A DNA stretch of 64,000 nucleotides, taken from contig OZ241752.1 in NCBI GenBank assembly GCA_965201155.1, positions 310,001-374,000 of the forward strand, in the 5' to 3' direction. The position numbers were made by a program, and so were the translations under genes. The notes beneath the pieces are model-generated. The model did no database searches. It had not been told where the DNA came from and saw only the letters and a program-made list of their open reading frames with translations. Origin of the DNA: JANQOH01 sp965201155. GTDB lineage: Bacteria; Pseudomonadota; Alphaproteobacteria; UBA7887. This document shows positions 54,508 through 62,790 of this stretch, one piece after another; position 1 is the stretch's first letter, and every line of letters begins with the position of its first letter.

Positions 54508-54535
54508 TTGACGGTCCCTTGCCGCCCGCTATCAT
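54508..54535 (+). promoter_or_regulatory. Promoter of tRNA-Leu
   Basis: TTGACG (54508-54513), a 16-bp spacer and TATCAT (54530-54535), 19 bp ahead of the tRNA. The -35 box contains the ancestral stop codon TGA of the SDR gene (54509-54511). The ISAs1-family element ends only 18 bp upstream of the -35. Confidence 0.6.
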
Positions 54536-54554
54536 GCGCCGCGGCATTCCTGCA

Positions 54555-54641
54555 GCCCCTGTGGCGGAATTGGTAGACGCGGCAGACTCAAAATCTGTTG
54601 TCCGCAAGGACGTGTCGGTTCGAGTCCGACTGGGGGCACCA
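54555..54641 (+). tRNA. tRNA-Leu (anticodon CAA)
   Basis: 87 nt including an encoded CCA. Acceptor GCCCCTG pairs with TGGGGGC; the D region TGGCGGAATTGGTAGACGC is the typical class II Leu form; anticodon stem-loop GCAGA-CTCAAAA-TCTGT gives anticodon CAA at 54589-54591; a long variable arm and GGTTCGAGTCC T-loop follow. It reads codon UUG. The convergent gene ends 2 bp after the CCA. Confidence 0.96.
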
Positions 54642-54643
54642 AC

Positions 54644-55618
54644 TCACTGTTCCGCCAGCGTAAACATCATCAGCAAGGTACGCTGCAGCGGGTTGAAGTT
54701 GTCGTCGGACGCAATCAGCAGCGCCATGCCGCCGTCCGGAGCCTGAAAAACCGCCAGCGCCTCAAAATTGTCTACTGTGACAGGAGGTTCAAATCGCGCA
54801 ATCTCCCTGGGGTTTGCGGGAACCCCGGCACGAGGCGGCGCAATCTCCATTATTCTCGCCTTGACCCCCGCCAATAGCGAATAACCGCGTTCCAGTACCA
54901 GCACCTGACCGCTTGGCAAAAGCGCCGCCGCCGTAGGTTTGAAGAATTCATGAACGGGATAGTCCATCCCCTCCTCACCGAGGGCGCTGATCAGCCAGCC
55001 GGCGGGCTTGTTATCATCCGAGGCAGTCTCCGAAAGCGCCAGAAAACCCCCGTCGCCCAGCGGTGTCATCGCTTCGATGCCCTTGTTGGACGGGAGGTGC
55101 GAGAGGTCCAGTTCCGGCCATACCGGAATTCCGGCACTGTCGGGGCCGGCATAGCGCACAATGCGATGCCTGCCCTCGAACGCTACAAGAAGACCGCCGT
55201 CCGGCGCCCGCACAACCTCCTCCGCATCGCCCTCGCGTTTGCCTTGAAGTGCAGCGCCTGTGGCGTCGCGCAGCGGAAAGATATGGGTATCGTCAACCGC
55301 AACGAGCCTGTTATCTTCGTAAATCAGCCGCCCGGTGATCCAGTGCCCGGCATCGGTGATGGCCGTAATGCCGTGGTCGGAAACAATCAGTCCTGACAAC
55401 CCGCCAAAACGTGGATCGTGGGCGTCAAGGCGCACACCGCCCCGGAATATGAGAAAGCCTACACGCGCCTCACCGGGTTCGCCTCGCACCAAAGGCACTG
55501 GTTCGGAATCCACAGCAAGGGGTTCGCCCGCTGCGCCGCCCGCCAAAAGCAGTATGGCAAAGCCGGCAGCAGCGGCGCTAACCCGCAAGCCTCTGGTCCG
55601 TTCTTCCGGGTTCCTCAT
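54644..55618 (-). CDS. Secreted phytase-like/esterase-like beta-propeller protein
   Basis: 324 residues with an N-terminal signal peptide (hydrophobic stretch about residues 14-30, AAAAGFAILLLAGGAAG). The rest matches the phytase-like (esterase-like activity, PF13449) domain: FGGLSGLIVSDHG, ITDAGHWITGRLIY, DAEEVVRAPDGGLLVAFE, NKGIEAMTPLGDGGFLALSE and DNFEALAVF...LLIASDDNFNPLQRTLLMMF. Function in alphaproteobacteria is unproven. Its first 41 bp overlap the end of cobT, so they are co-transcribed. Confidence 0.82.
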   Translation of the reverse strand: MRNPEERTRGLRVSAAAAGFAILLLAGGAAGEPLAVDSEPVPLVRGEPGEARVGFLIFRGGVRLDAHDPRFGGLSGLIVSDHGITAITDAGHWITGRLIYEDNRLVAVDDTHIFPLRDATGAALQGKREGDAEEVVRAPDGGLLVAFEGRHRIVRYAGPDSAGIPVWPELDLSHLPSNKGIEAMTPLGDGGFLALSETASDDNKPAGWLISALGEEGMDYPVHEFFKPTAAALLPSGQVLVLERGYSLLAGVKARIMEIAPPRAGVPANPREIARFEPPVTVDNFEALAVFQAPDGGMALLIASDDNFNPLQRTLLMMFTLAEQ

Positions 55619-57434
55619 CGAACATCTCAGCGAGTTTTTCGGTCATGGTGCCGCCGAGTTGTTCGGCATCCACAAGCGTCACCGCCCGACGGTAATAGCG
55701 CGTGACGTCATGGCCAATGCCGATGGCCAGGAGTTCGATCGGGGAATACGCTTCCACCCACGCAATCACATCGCGCAGATGCCGGTCGAGATAATTTCCC
55801 GAATTGACAGACAATGTTGAGTCATCCACCGGCGCACCGTCGGAGATCACCATCAATATGCGTCTTTGTTCCGGCCGGCCGAGCAGGCGTTGATGCGCCC
55901 ACAGCAGGGCTTCGCCGTCGATATTCTCCTTCAGCAAACCCTCTCGCAGCATGAGACCCAGATTCTTCCGCGCCCGCCGCCACGGTGTGTCAGCAGACTT
56001 GTAGACGATATGGCGCATTTCGTTGAGCCTGCCGGGCGCAGGAGGCTTGCCTGAGGCAAGCCATTTTTCGCGTGCCCTCCCGCCTTTCCACGCACGGGTG
56101 GTGAAACCCAGAATCTCCACCTTGACAGCACAGCGTTCGAGCGTGCGCGCCAGAATGTCAGCGCTCATCGCCGCTACGGAGATGGGCCTCCCTCGCATCG
56201 AACCCGAATTGTCAAGCAGCAGCGTCACCACTGTGTCACGGAAATTCATTTCATGTTCCCGTTTATAGGACAGCGGATAGCTGGGGTTGGTTACCACGCG
56301 GGCCAGCCGCGCAGTGTCGAGAATGCCCTCCTCAAGGTCGAATTCCCACGACCGCGTCTGTTTGGCAAGCAGACGCCGCTGCAGCCGGTTCGCCAGCCGG
56401 GTGATAACCCCCTGCAAGGCAGAGAGTTGTTGATCCAGATGGCGGCGCAAGCGGGCCAGCTCTTCAGGATCGGACAATTCGCTCGCATCGACCGTTTCGT
56501 CGAACTCGGTGGTGAACACGCAATACGAAGGGGTCGGCTGGTTGCTGCGGTCATAGGGTGGCCGCCACGGCTCGCTTTCCGCGGAAGTATCGTCATCGCC
56601 GCTCAGCGCCGCGTCCTCCGAACCTTCGATTTCCGCCTCGGTGGTTTCGTCCGTATCCGAGTCATCGCGTTCACCCCCCGGCCCGGACTCGGCGTCCGCA
56701 GTCTCCTCTGTCGACTCGCCCTCGGATTCAGCATCAGTTCGGTCGTCCGCACTGGAGTCCGAATCTTCGTCGGTCTCGAGACTTGCCGGGTCATTCTCAT
56801 GTTCGTCGGCAAATTCCAGATGCGCGATCAACCGCCGCGCAATTTCAGCAAAGGCCGCCTGGTCATCGACATTTCGAGCCAGGGCTTCGAAGTCATCAGC
56901 AATGCGCTCCGCGATCCATGGCCGCCACAGGTCGCACATGAAGCGCGCGGAATCCGGCGGCGGCATACCCGTCAGCCGTTCCCGCGTCAGCAGGTTGAGG
57001 ACTTCGACAATCGGCGCGTCGGATTGATGCTGGATGTCCTGAAAATGCTGTTCCCGGCAATGCGCTTCGACCGCCGCATCCAGGTTTTGCCGCACGCCGC
57101 GCATGCGCCGCGCGCCCAGCGCTTCGCAGCGAGCCTGCTCAAGGCCGTTATAGATCGACTGGGCGACTTGCCCCGGCGGGCGCCGCGAACGATGAAGACC
57201 ATCATCGTGAAATCGATGGCGCAAGGCGAGCGCATCCGCTTCGCCGCGGATTTGACCGACCTCGTCGGCGCCGATGTCCCGCGACGGCGGTGTAAGCAGG
57301 ATGCGTTCATCCTCCATCCGCGGGCCGTTGGGAGCAAACACCACTTCCAGTTCACGTGCTCGGGCGAGCGCCCGCGTGGCACTGGCAACCGCACGTTTGA
57401 AGCCTTCCTGCGGCGCTTCCCCTCCCGAACTCAT
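55578..57434 (-). CDS. cobT: Aerobic cobaltochelatase subunit CobT
   Basis: 618 residues, typical length. CobT with CobS (ATPase) and CobN inserts cobalt into hydrogenobyrinate a,c-diamide in aerobic B12 synthesis. An N-terminal helical region is followed by a highly acidic linker (about residues 215-290, rich in Asp, Glu, Ser and Thr) and a C-terminal von Willebrand A domain whose MIDAS motif is LLLDNSGSMRG near residue 410. It lies 9 bp downstream of cobS. cobN is not in the window. Confidence 0.93.
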   Translation of the reverse strand: MSSGGEAPQEGFKRAVASATRALARARELEVVFAPNGPRMEDERILLTPPSRDIGADEVGQIRGEADALALRHRFHDDGLHRSRRPPGQVAQSIYNGLEQARCEALGARRMRGVRQNLDAAVEAHCREQHFQDIQHQSDAPIVEVLNLLTRERLTGMPPPDSARFMCDLWRPWIAERIADDFEALARNVDDQAAFAEIARRLIAHLEFADEHENDPASLETDEDSDSSADDRTDAESEGESTEETADAESGPGGERDDSDTDETTEAEIEGSEDAALSGDDDTSAESEPWRPPYDRSNQPTPSYCVFTTEFDETVDASELSDPEELARLRRHLDQQLSALQGVITRLANRLQRRLLAKQTRSWEFDLEEGILDTARLARVVTNPSYPLSYKREHEMNFRDTVVTLLLDNSGSMRGRPISVAAMSADILARTLERCAVKVEILGFTTRAWKGGRAREKWLASGKPPAPGRLNEMRHIVYKSADTPWRRARKNLGLMLREGLLKENIDGEALLWAHQRLLGRPEQRRILMVISDGAPVDDSTLSVNSGNYLDRHLRDVIAWVEAYSPIELLAIGIGHDVTRYYRRAVTLVDAEQLGGTMTEKLAEMFDEEPGRTDQRLAG

Positions 57435-57443
57435 GCCGCGGCC

Positions 57444-58442
57444 CTAGTTGAACGCGGCCTTGGCCGCAGTTTCGCGGAGTTCCTCACCCATGCACCGCTG
57501 ATAATATTCGGCCACGACTGCACGCTCGGACTCGTCGCACTTGTTCAGGAATGTCACGCGGAAGCCGAAGGACTGGTCACGGAAAATCTCGGCGTTTTCG
57601 GCCCAGGTAATGACAGTCCGCGGTGACATCACCGTCGAAATATCGCCATTGATAAAGCCCGCGCGGGTCATGTTGGCGAGTTCCACCATCGCCGCCACCC
57701 GTTCCCGCCCTTCGGAGTCATCAAGCGCCGGCACTTTGGCCAGAATAATGTCGATTTCCTTGTCGGTCGGGAGATAATTAAGCGTCGCCACAATGTTCCA
57801 ACGGTCCATCTGCCCCTGATTGATCTGCTGGGTTCCGTGGTAGAGGCCGGTAGTGTCACCCAGGCCGACAGTGTTGGTCGTGGAGAACAGCCGGAACGCC
57901 GGGTGTGGACGGATCACGCGGTTCTGATCGAGCAGCGTGAGCTTGCCCTCTACCTCCAGCACCCGCTGGATCACGAACATGACATCGGGCCGCCCTGCGT
58001 CATATTCATCGAATACCAGAGCCGTCGGTGTCTGCAGCGCCCAGGGCAGCAATCCTTCGCGAAATTCCGTGACTTGCTGGCCATCGCGCAACACGATGGC
58101 ATCCTTCCCCACCAGATCGATACGGCTGATATGGCTGTCGAGATTGACGCGCACCGTGGGCCAGTTGAGACGCGCTGCCACCTGTTCGATATGAGTCGAT
58201 TTTCCCGTGCCGTGATAGCCTTGAATCATCATTCGCCGGTTGTGAGCGAATCCGGCCAGAATCGCCAGGGTCGTATCGCGGTCGAAGCGGTATGCGTCGT
58301 CGATATCCGGCACATGCTCGTCGGCGTCCGAAAAGCCCGGAACAATCATGTCACTATCGAGTCCGAACACCTGACGCACTGAGATTTCGATATCGGGCAG
58401 GCGTTTTGCGGCAGCGGCCGCATCGCTGGTTTGTGGGGCCAT
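57444..58442 (-). CDS. cobS: Aerobic cobaltochelatase subunit CobS
   Basis: 332 residues of the AAA+ MoxR-like class. ISVRQVFGLDSDM at the N-terminus, AFAHNRR-like LAGFAHNRRMMIQGYHGTGKSTHIEQVAARLNWP (Walker A), ALVFDEYDAGRPDVMFVIQRVLE (Walker B) and FRLFSTTNTVGLGD (sensor). ATG 58442 matches the family start; the frame is open further upstream, overlapping the J-domain gene. Powers cobalt insertion with CobT. Confidence 0.93.
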   Translation of the reverse strand: MAPQTSDAAAAAKRLPDIEISVRQVFGLDSDMIVPGFSDADEHVPDIDDAYRFDRDTTLAILAGFAHNRRMMIQGYHGTGKSTHIEQVAARLNWPTVRVNLDSHISRIDLVGKDAIVLRDGQQVTEFREGLLPWALQTPTALVFDEYDAGRPDVMFVIQRVLEVEGKLTLLDQNRVIRPHPAFRLFSTTNTVGLGDTTGLYHGTQQINQGQMDRWNIVATLNYLPTDKEIDIILAKVPALDDSEGRERVAAMVELANMTRAGFINGDISTVMSPRTVITWAENAEIFRDQSFGFRVTFLNKCDESERAVVAEYYQRCMGEELRETAAKAAFN

Positions 58443-58479
58443 CAAGTCTGTTTCCGCGTGTAAGAAAAGCTCGGTTCGG

Positions 58480-59052
58480 CTACGTCTCTTCGCCGTTGCG
58501 CAGGAACGTATAGGCTTCATTGATTTCCTTCAGCCGTTCTTCCGCGCTTGTGCAGCCGCCATTGGCATCAGGGTGGTGGCGTTTGGCCAGTGTCTTGTAC
58601 CGGGCCTTGACCTGTTCGTCGGACGCATCGCATTCGAGCCCTAGGGATTCCAGCGCCTTGGCGCGTTCCGGGGAAACAGGCGGCCCGGCCGGCGGAGCGT
58701 CGCTGCCAACTTCGAACGGGTCGGCAAAGCCGTTCATCGCAGCCTTGACCGCCTCATGTGCGCAAGCGCGCGTTCCCAGCGGCCATGTAGGGCGGTGCCA
58801 TGTCGCATCGCGATGGCGGATCGTCTCGATCTGTCCCGCATCGAGTCCCGCAAAATAGTTCCAATTGGCGTTATATGCGCGCACATGTTCCAGGCAGAAC
58901 CAGAGAAAATCACGCAGCGCATCGCGGGATTTGGGCGCCCGGTAGTCGCCCGGCCTGCAGCAGCCCGGCCACGCGCAAACCCGGGCGAGGATAACCTCGT
59001 CCGCTTCCTCGCGGCAATGTTCGCCGCGTTGTGCCGAATGCGCGTCTGTCAT
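58480..59052 (-). CDS. J-domain (DnaJ-like) protein
   Basis: 190 residues with a C-terminal J domain (about residues 130-188): ALESLGLECDASDEQVKARYKTLAKRHHPDANGG with the HPD motif that stimulates DnaK, then RLKEINEAYTFLRN. The N-terminal part (CAWPGCCRPGDYRAP, WFCLEHVRAYNANWNYFAG) is a conserved Cys-containing region found in alphaproteobacterial proteins next to cobS. ATG 59052 preferred; a longer frame to 59151 is open. Function in cobalamin synthesis unproven. Confidence 0.87.
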   Translation of the reverse strand: MTDAHSAQRGEHCREEADEVILARVCAWPGCCRPGDYRAPKSRDALRDFLWFCLEHVRAYNANWNYFAGLDAGQIETIRHRDATWHRPTWPLGTRACAHEAVKAAMNGFADPFEVGSDAPPAGPPVSPERAKALESLGLECDASDEQVKARYKTLAKRHHPDANGGCTSAEERLKEINEAYTFLRNGEET

Positions 59053-59220
59053 GAAATCACTATGCCTTTCGTCCGGCCGTGACACAAGGGAGTGCGGCAC
59101 CTGTCCACAGAACGGAACACATGATGCGTCAATAGCGCAACATGCTGTCACTATTCATCATGAAATCGCGGCGGCGCAGCACCGGCTTGACAGCGGCAGC
59201 GCGAATGGCGAAGAAGCCGT

Positions 59221-59496
59221 ATGGGAATGGCGGAACGCATCAGCCACAAGATTCAGCAGACATTCGCCCCCGCGCATTTGGACGTTGTCGATGAGTCACA
59301 TTTTCACGCCGGTCATGCGGGCGCTCCCGCGGGCGGCGAAAGCCATTTCCGCGTGACCGTTGTAGCAAGCGCATTCGCCGGCCTCTCGCGGGTGGAGCGC
59401 CAGCGCCGCGTCAACAATTTGCTGGCGGACGAATTTGCCGGCGGCCTGCACGCATTGTCACTCGTCCTCCGCACACCGGAAGAAGCGGGCGCATAG
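59221..59496 (+). CDS. bolA: BolA family protein
   Basis: 91 residues with the BolA fold signature VVDESHFHAGHAGAPAGGESHFRVTVVASAFAGLSRVERQRRVN (conserved His in SHFH and the RVERHR-like helix) and LADEFAGGLHALSL. BolA proteins work with monothiol glutaredoxins in Fe-S and iron homeostasis. Divergent from the J-domain gene; TTGACA at about 59188 could serve as -35, without a good -10. Convergent with the corC-like gene. Confidence 0.92.
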   Translation: MGMAERISHKIQQTFAPAHLDVVDESHFHAGHAGAPAGGESHFRVTVVASAFAGLSRVERQRRVNNLLADEFAGGLHALSLVLRTPEEAGA

Positions 59497-59513
59497 GGCC
59501 GTCTGCCGGCGCC

Positions 59514-60794
59514 TCACTCACCTTCGGCACGGGACGGATGCGGCGTCAGGCGAAGGCGGGTGATGCGGTTCGTCTCGCGCCCGACAACCTCGAAAACATA
59601 ATCGGAGAGTGTGAACGTCGCGCCCACATCCGGAATTGTCTCGGCGAGGTTCAGGATCAGACCGGCTGCGGTAGAGGCTTCTTCGTCAGGCAGCCTGCTG
59701 TCCAGCGCACGGTTGAGGTCGCGAATGGTTACCGCGCCGTCGATAAGGAATGAACCGTCAGTCTGGCGCTGGATCCCGCTGGTCGAAAGGTCGTAGGCGT
59801 CGTCATATTCATCGGCGATATCGCCCACGATTTCCTCGAGAATGTCTTCCAGGGTCACCAGGCCCTGCAAGGTTCCGTATTCGTCGACCACGAGCGCGAA
59901 ATGCTCCCTGCGGGCACGGAACGCGGCCAGTTGTTCGGCCAGGCTGGTGGTGTCAGGCACAAATTTCGGCTTGTAGGCAAGTTCGAGTATGTCGTTGGTG
60001 TCGGGCGCCGCGTCGCGGCCATGAAGCGCGCGCAGCAAGGTTCTGGCGTGCAGTATGCCGACAATGTTGTCCGGGTTGCCGCTCCACAGCGGAATGCGCG
60101 TGAAGGGGCTGTCGAGAGCAGCCGCAATCAGTTCATTCACCGGCAGATTGGCGTCGACGGTGGCCATGTTTTTTCGGTGTGTCATGATCTCCCCGACCTC
60201 GACTTCGGCCAGGTCGAGAATGCTTCGCAACATGTCACGATAATGTTTGCGAACGCGTCCTTCCCGTGCGTGGAGATCGAATATCCCGCGTAATTCCTCG
60301 GTGGCGGAGGGGGCGTTTTCGGCCGTCGCAGGGCCGAAAGCGCGCAGGATGAGATCTACCAGCCGATGAACGAGACGAATGACGGGAGCCAGCACCGCCA
60401 CCAGCACGCGAAGACCCGGCGCAACCTGGAGGGCCGCCCGGTCTGATGCCCGGATAGCGAAGGTCTTCGGCAGCACCTCGCAAAACACGAACACCAACAG
60501 CGTCATGGAAACGGTGGCGTACACGACACCCGACTCGCCGAACAGGCCGATCATCAGACTGGTGGCAAGCGCAGACGCGAGGATGTTGACCGCGTTGTTG
60601 CCGAGCAGGATCGCGCCGATAAGGGACTCTCGCCGATCGATGAGGCGCCCGGCCAGGCGGGCGCGCCTGTCTCCGTTTTCCGCAAGCTGGTGGAGATGCG
60701 GGCGCGAAGCAGCTGTGAGCGCAGTTTCGGACCCCGAAAAGAATGCCGACAGCAGAAGCAGGATCAGGATTGCGGCGAGCGTGAGCAGAATCAC
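59514..60794 (-). CDS. CorC/HlyC-type membrane CBS-domain protein
   Basis: 426 residues. Three to four N-terminal membrane segments of the CNNM/DUF21 type (LLLLSAFFSGSETALTAASRP at the start, EVLPKTFAIR) lead into two CBS domains (IMTHRKNMATVDANL; HFALVVDEYGTLQGLVTLEDILEEIVGDI) and a C-terminal CorC_HlyC transporter-associated domain (DGSFLIDGAVTIRDLNR). The family functions in Mg2+/Co2+ efflux or homeostasis. It follows aroB by 25 bp on the same strand. Confidence 0.9.
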   Translation of the reverse strand: MILLTLAAILILLLLSAFFSGSETALTAASRPHLHQLAENGDRRARLAGRLIDRRESLIGAILLGNNAVNILASALATSLMIGLFGESGVVYATVSMTLLVFVFCEVLPKTFAIRASDRAALQVAPGLRVLVAVLAPVIRLVHRLVDLILRAFGPATAENAPSATEELRGIFDLHAREGRVRKHYRDMLRSILDLAEVEVGEIMTHRKNMATVDANLPVNELIAAALDSPFTRIPLWSGNPDNIVGILHARTLLRALHGRDAAPDTNDILELAYKPKFVPDTTSLAEQLAAFRARREHFALVVDEYGTLQGLVTLEDILEEIVGDIADEYDDAYDLSTSGIQRQTDGSFLIDGAVTIRDLNRALDSRLPDEEASTAAGLILNLAETIPDVGATFTLSDYVFEVVGRETNRITRLRLTPHPSRAEGE

Positions 60795-60819
60795 GGAGTT
60801 TGCCAGATTTCTGTGGGGC

Positions 60820-61941
60820 TCAGGGTTGCAGCGCTGCTTCCAGTACGGACAATATATCGGTATCGGCCGCGTCGCGATAAAGGAAGGCTTTCCCGATCCC
60901 GTGCACGAGTATCAGGGTGGGGCGGCCATCGCGCACTTTCTTGTCGAAGGCCATATGGGCAAGCAGGTCGCGGGCGCACCAGCGGCCTGCCAGTTGCTGC
61001 GGCGGCGCCGCAGGCAGGCCGACCGCCGCAAAGTGTCTGAGCACACGGCGTTGTTCCACCGGCGGACAAAATCCGAGTTTGACCGACAGGTCAAACGCCA
61101 TGGCAGTTCCCATGGCAACCGCTTCGCCGTGCACGAGAGCGTCACCGTAACCTGCTTCACGCTCCAGCGCATGGCCGAACGTGTGGCCGAGATTGAGCAG
61201 GGCGCGGCGCCCGGTTTCCCGTTCGTCTTCCGCAACAACCCTTGCCTTGGCTCCGCAGCAGGCGGCGATAACGTGGACGCGTTCCGCGGCGCCTCCCGCA
61301 AGAAAGGCGGCCGCATGGTCTTCCAGCCAATCGAAGAAGTCCGGATCATCGATCAACGCATATTTGACGCATTCGGCGTAGCCGGCCAGCCGCTCGCGGG
61401 CCGGCAACGTATCCAGCGTGTCGATATCGGCGAGGACACAGCGCGGTTGGAGGAACGCCCCGATGAGGTTCTTCCCGTGAACGGAGTTGACGCCGGTCTT
61501 GCCGCCGACGGAGCTGTCAATCTGTGCAAGCAGTGTTGTCGGAGCCTGGATGAAGTCGATTCCGCGGAGCGTAACCGCAGCCGCCACGCCCGCAAGGTCG
61601 CCAACGACCCCTCCTCCGAGTGCAATGACGGCGTCCCGGCGTTCGATGCGCTCTGCCAGCAGTGATTCGACCAGCTTGCCAAGTGCGTCCCAGGACTTGG
61701 TAGCCTCGCCGACCGGAACAACATGGGTACTGACGGCAAAGCCCGCACTTTCGAGGCTGGCACGCAGCGGTTCGAGGTACAGCAGAGCAACATTTTCGTC
61801 GGTCACGATCGCTGCGCGCCGCCCCGAAAGGACCGGCGCAAGCAATGGCCCGGCACGCCCGAGGATGCCGCTGCCGATCACGATATCGTAGCCGCGCGCG
61901 CCGAGATCGACGCGAACGATACGCGGCGAAGGACCGCTCAT
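60820..61941 (-). CDS. aroB: 3-dehydroquinate synthase
   Basis: 373 residues. Converts DAHP to 3-dehydroquinate in the shikimate pathway, which feeds chorismate to TrpE in this window. NAD-binding GGGVVGDLAGVAAAVTLRGIDFIQAPTTLLAQIDSSVGGKTGVN, KNLIGAF, CVKYALI, and metal ligands in LNLGHTFGHALE and HGEAVAMG. Its ATG overlaps the aroK stop. Confidence 0.95.
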   Translation of the reverse strand: MSGPSPRIVRVDLGARGYDIVIGSGILGRAGPLLAPVLSGRRAAIVTDENVALLYLEPLRASLESAGFAVSTHVVPVGEATKSWDALGKLVESLLAERIERRDAVIALGGGVVGDLAGVAAAVTLRGIDFIQAPTTLLAQIDSSVGGKTGVNSVHGKNLIGAFLQPRCVLADIDTLDTLPARERLAGYAECVKYALIDDPDFFDWLEDHAAAFLAGGAAERVHVIAACCGAKARVVAEDERETGRRALLNLGHTFGHALEREAGYGDALVHGEAVAMGTAMAFDLSVKLGFCPPVEQRRVLRHFAAVGLPAAPPQQLAGRWCARDLLAHMAFDKKVRDGRPTLILVHGIGKAFLYRDAADTDILSVLEAALQP

Positions 61942-62498
61942 CGCGTGTTGGCGTGGTCGGTTGCGTATGCGTTGCGCAGCGCTGCGAGGATCTTGTTCAC
62001 CATGGAGTCATGCGGCCCGTCGGCGCATTCGACGGTGATGTCGGCCTCAGCATAGACGGGATAACGCGTTTCAATGAGCGATTCGAGTATGGCGCGCGGA
62101 TCTCCCGTGGCCAGCAGGGGGCGCGTGTTGCGCCGCGTGACACGCCCGAGCAGCAGGTTGATATCGGCCTTCAGCCAGATAGACAATGCGTTTTGCGCAA
62201 TCAGTCGGCGGGTGTCGCCATTCATGAACGCTCCGCCGCCGGTGGCCAGAACCAATCCTTGCCGTGACAGAAGCTCGGCGATGACGCGGCGTTCCTCGGC
62301 GCGAAAGCGGTCTTCACCCATTCTCTCGAAAATATCTGAAACCGACATACCTGCCAGGGTTTCGATTTCGCGGTCGGCATCGACAAAAGGGCGTCCGAGA
62401 CGTTCGGCCAGACGCTTCCCTACGCTGGTCTTGCCCGCACCCATAAGGCCCACCAGAACCAGTGTGGTATCATCCAGTGCGCAGGGTAAGTCGTCCAT
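61938..62498 (-). CDS. aroK: Shikimate kinase
   Basis: 186 residues. Phosphorylates shikimate. Walker A LVGLMGAGKTSVGKRLAERLG near residue 14, DADREIE (substrate Asp), RFRAEERRVI, ATGGGAF, and a lid region RNTRPLL. ATG 62498 gives the family start; the open frame extends to 62603 but those residues are not family-like. Coupled to aroB. Confidence 0.94.
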   Translation of the reverse strand: MDDLPCALDDTTLVLVGLMGAGKTSVGKRLAERLGRPFVDADREIETLAGMSVSDIFERMGEDRFRAEERRVIAELLSRQGLVLATGGGAFMNGDTRRLIAQNALSIWLKADINLLLGRVTRRNTRPLLATGDPRAILESLIETRYPVYAEADITVECADGPHDSMVNKILAALRNAYATDHANTR

Positions 62499-62582
62499 GA
62501 CGGTTCCGCTCCCGGCGCGGGGGCGCCGCTGCTGCGTTGAATCGCCGAACCCCTGCCGATAGACTGCGCGTGCTTCGACCCG

Positions 62583-62613
62583 ACTATAGCACAGTCTGCG
62601 CAAACGGGTTCAA
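62583..62613 (-). promoter_or_regulatory. Possible aroK-aroB promoter
   Basis: On the minus strand TTGAAC (62613-62608), a 19-bp spacer and TATAGT (62588-62583), about 85 bp before the aroK ATG. The -10 is good but the spacing is long, so this is tentative. Confidence 0.3.
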
Positions 62614-62649
62614 CGGATTCCCCTTGAGGACCGACACGCCGCTAAGCTC

Positions 62650-62790
62650 ATGTCTACCCTAAGGCGCCTTATCGCATTGCTGATTCTTGTTCTACTCGCC
62701 GGGGGCGGCTATTTTCTCACGACGTGGGACATTCCGGCTCCTACGCAGCGTGTGGAAAAGCCCATTCCCGATGACCGTTTGCCGCGCTAG
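62650..62790 (+). CDS. Small single-pass membrane protein (46 residues)
   Basis: ATG 62650 opens MSTLRRLIALLILVLLAGGG, a basic N-terminus followed by one strong hydrophobic segment (residues 7-24), then YFLTTWDIPAP and a short tail VEKPIPDDRLPR ending in TAG. The W-[DE]-IPAP...EK-IP-DRF/L pattern resembles small conserved proteins I associate with alphaproteobacterial genomes, but that is from memory. Divergent from aroK. The last 20 bp overlap the start assigned to the next gene in another frame. No Shine-Dalgarno of note. Confidence 0.6.
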   Translation: MSTLRRLIALLILVLLAGGGYFLTTWDIPAPTQRVEKPIPDDRLPR

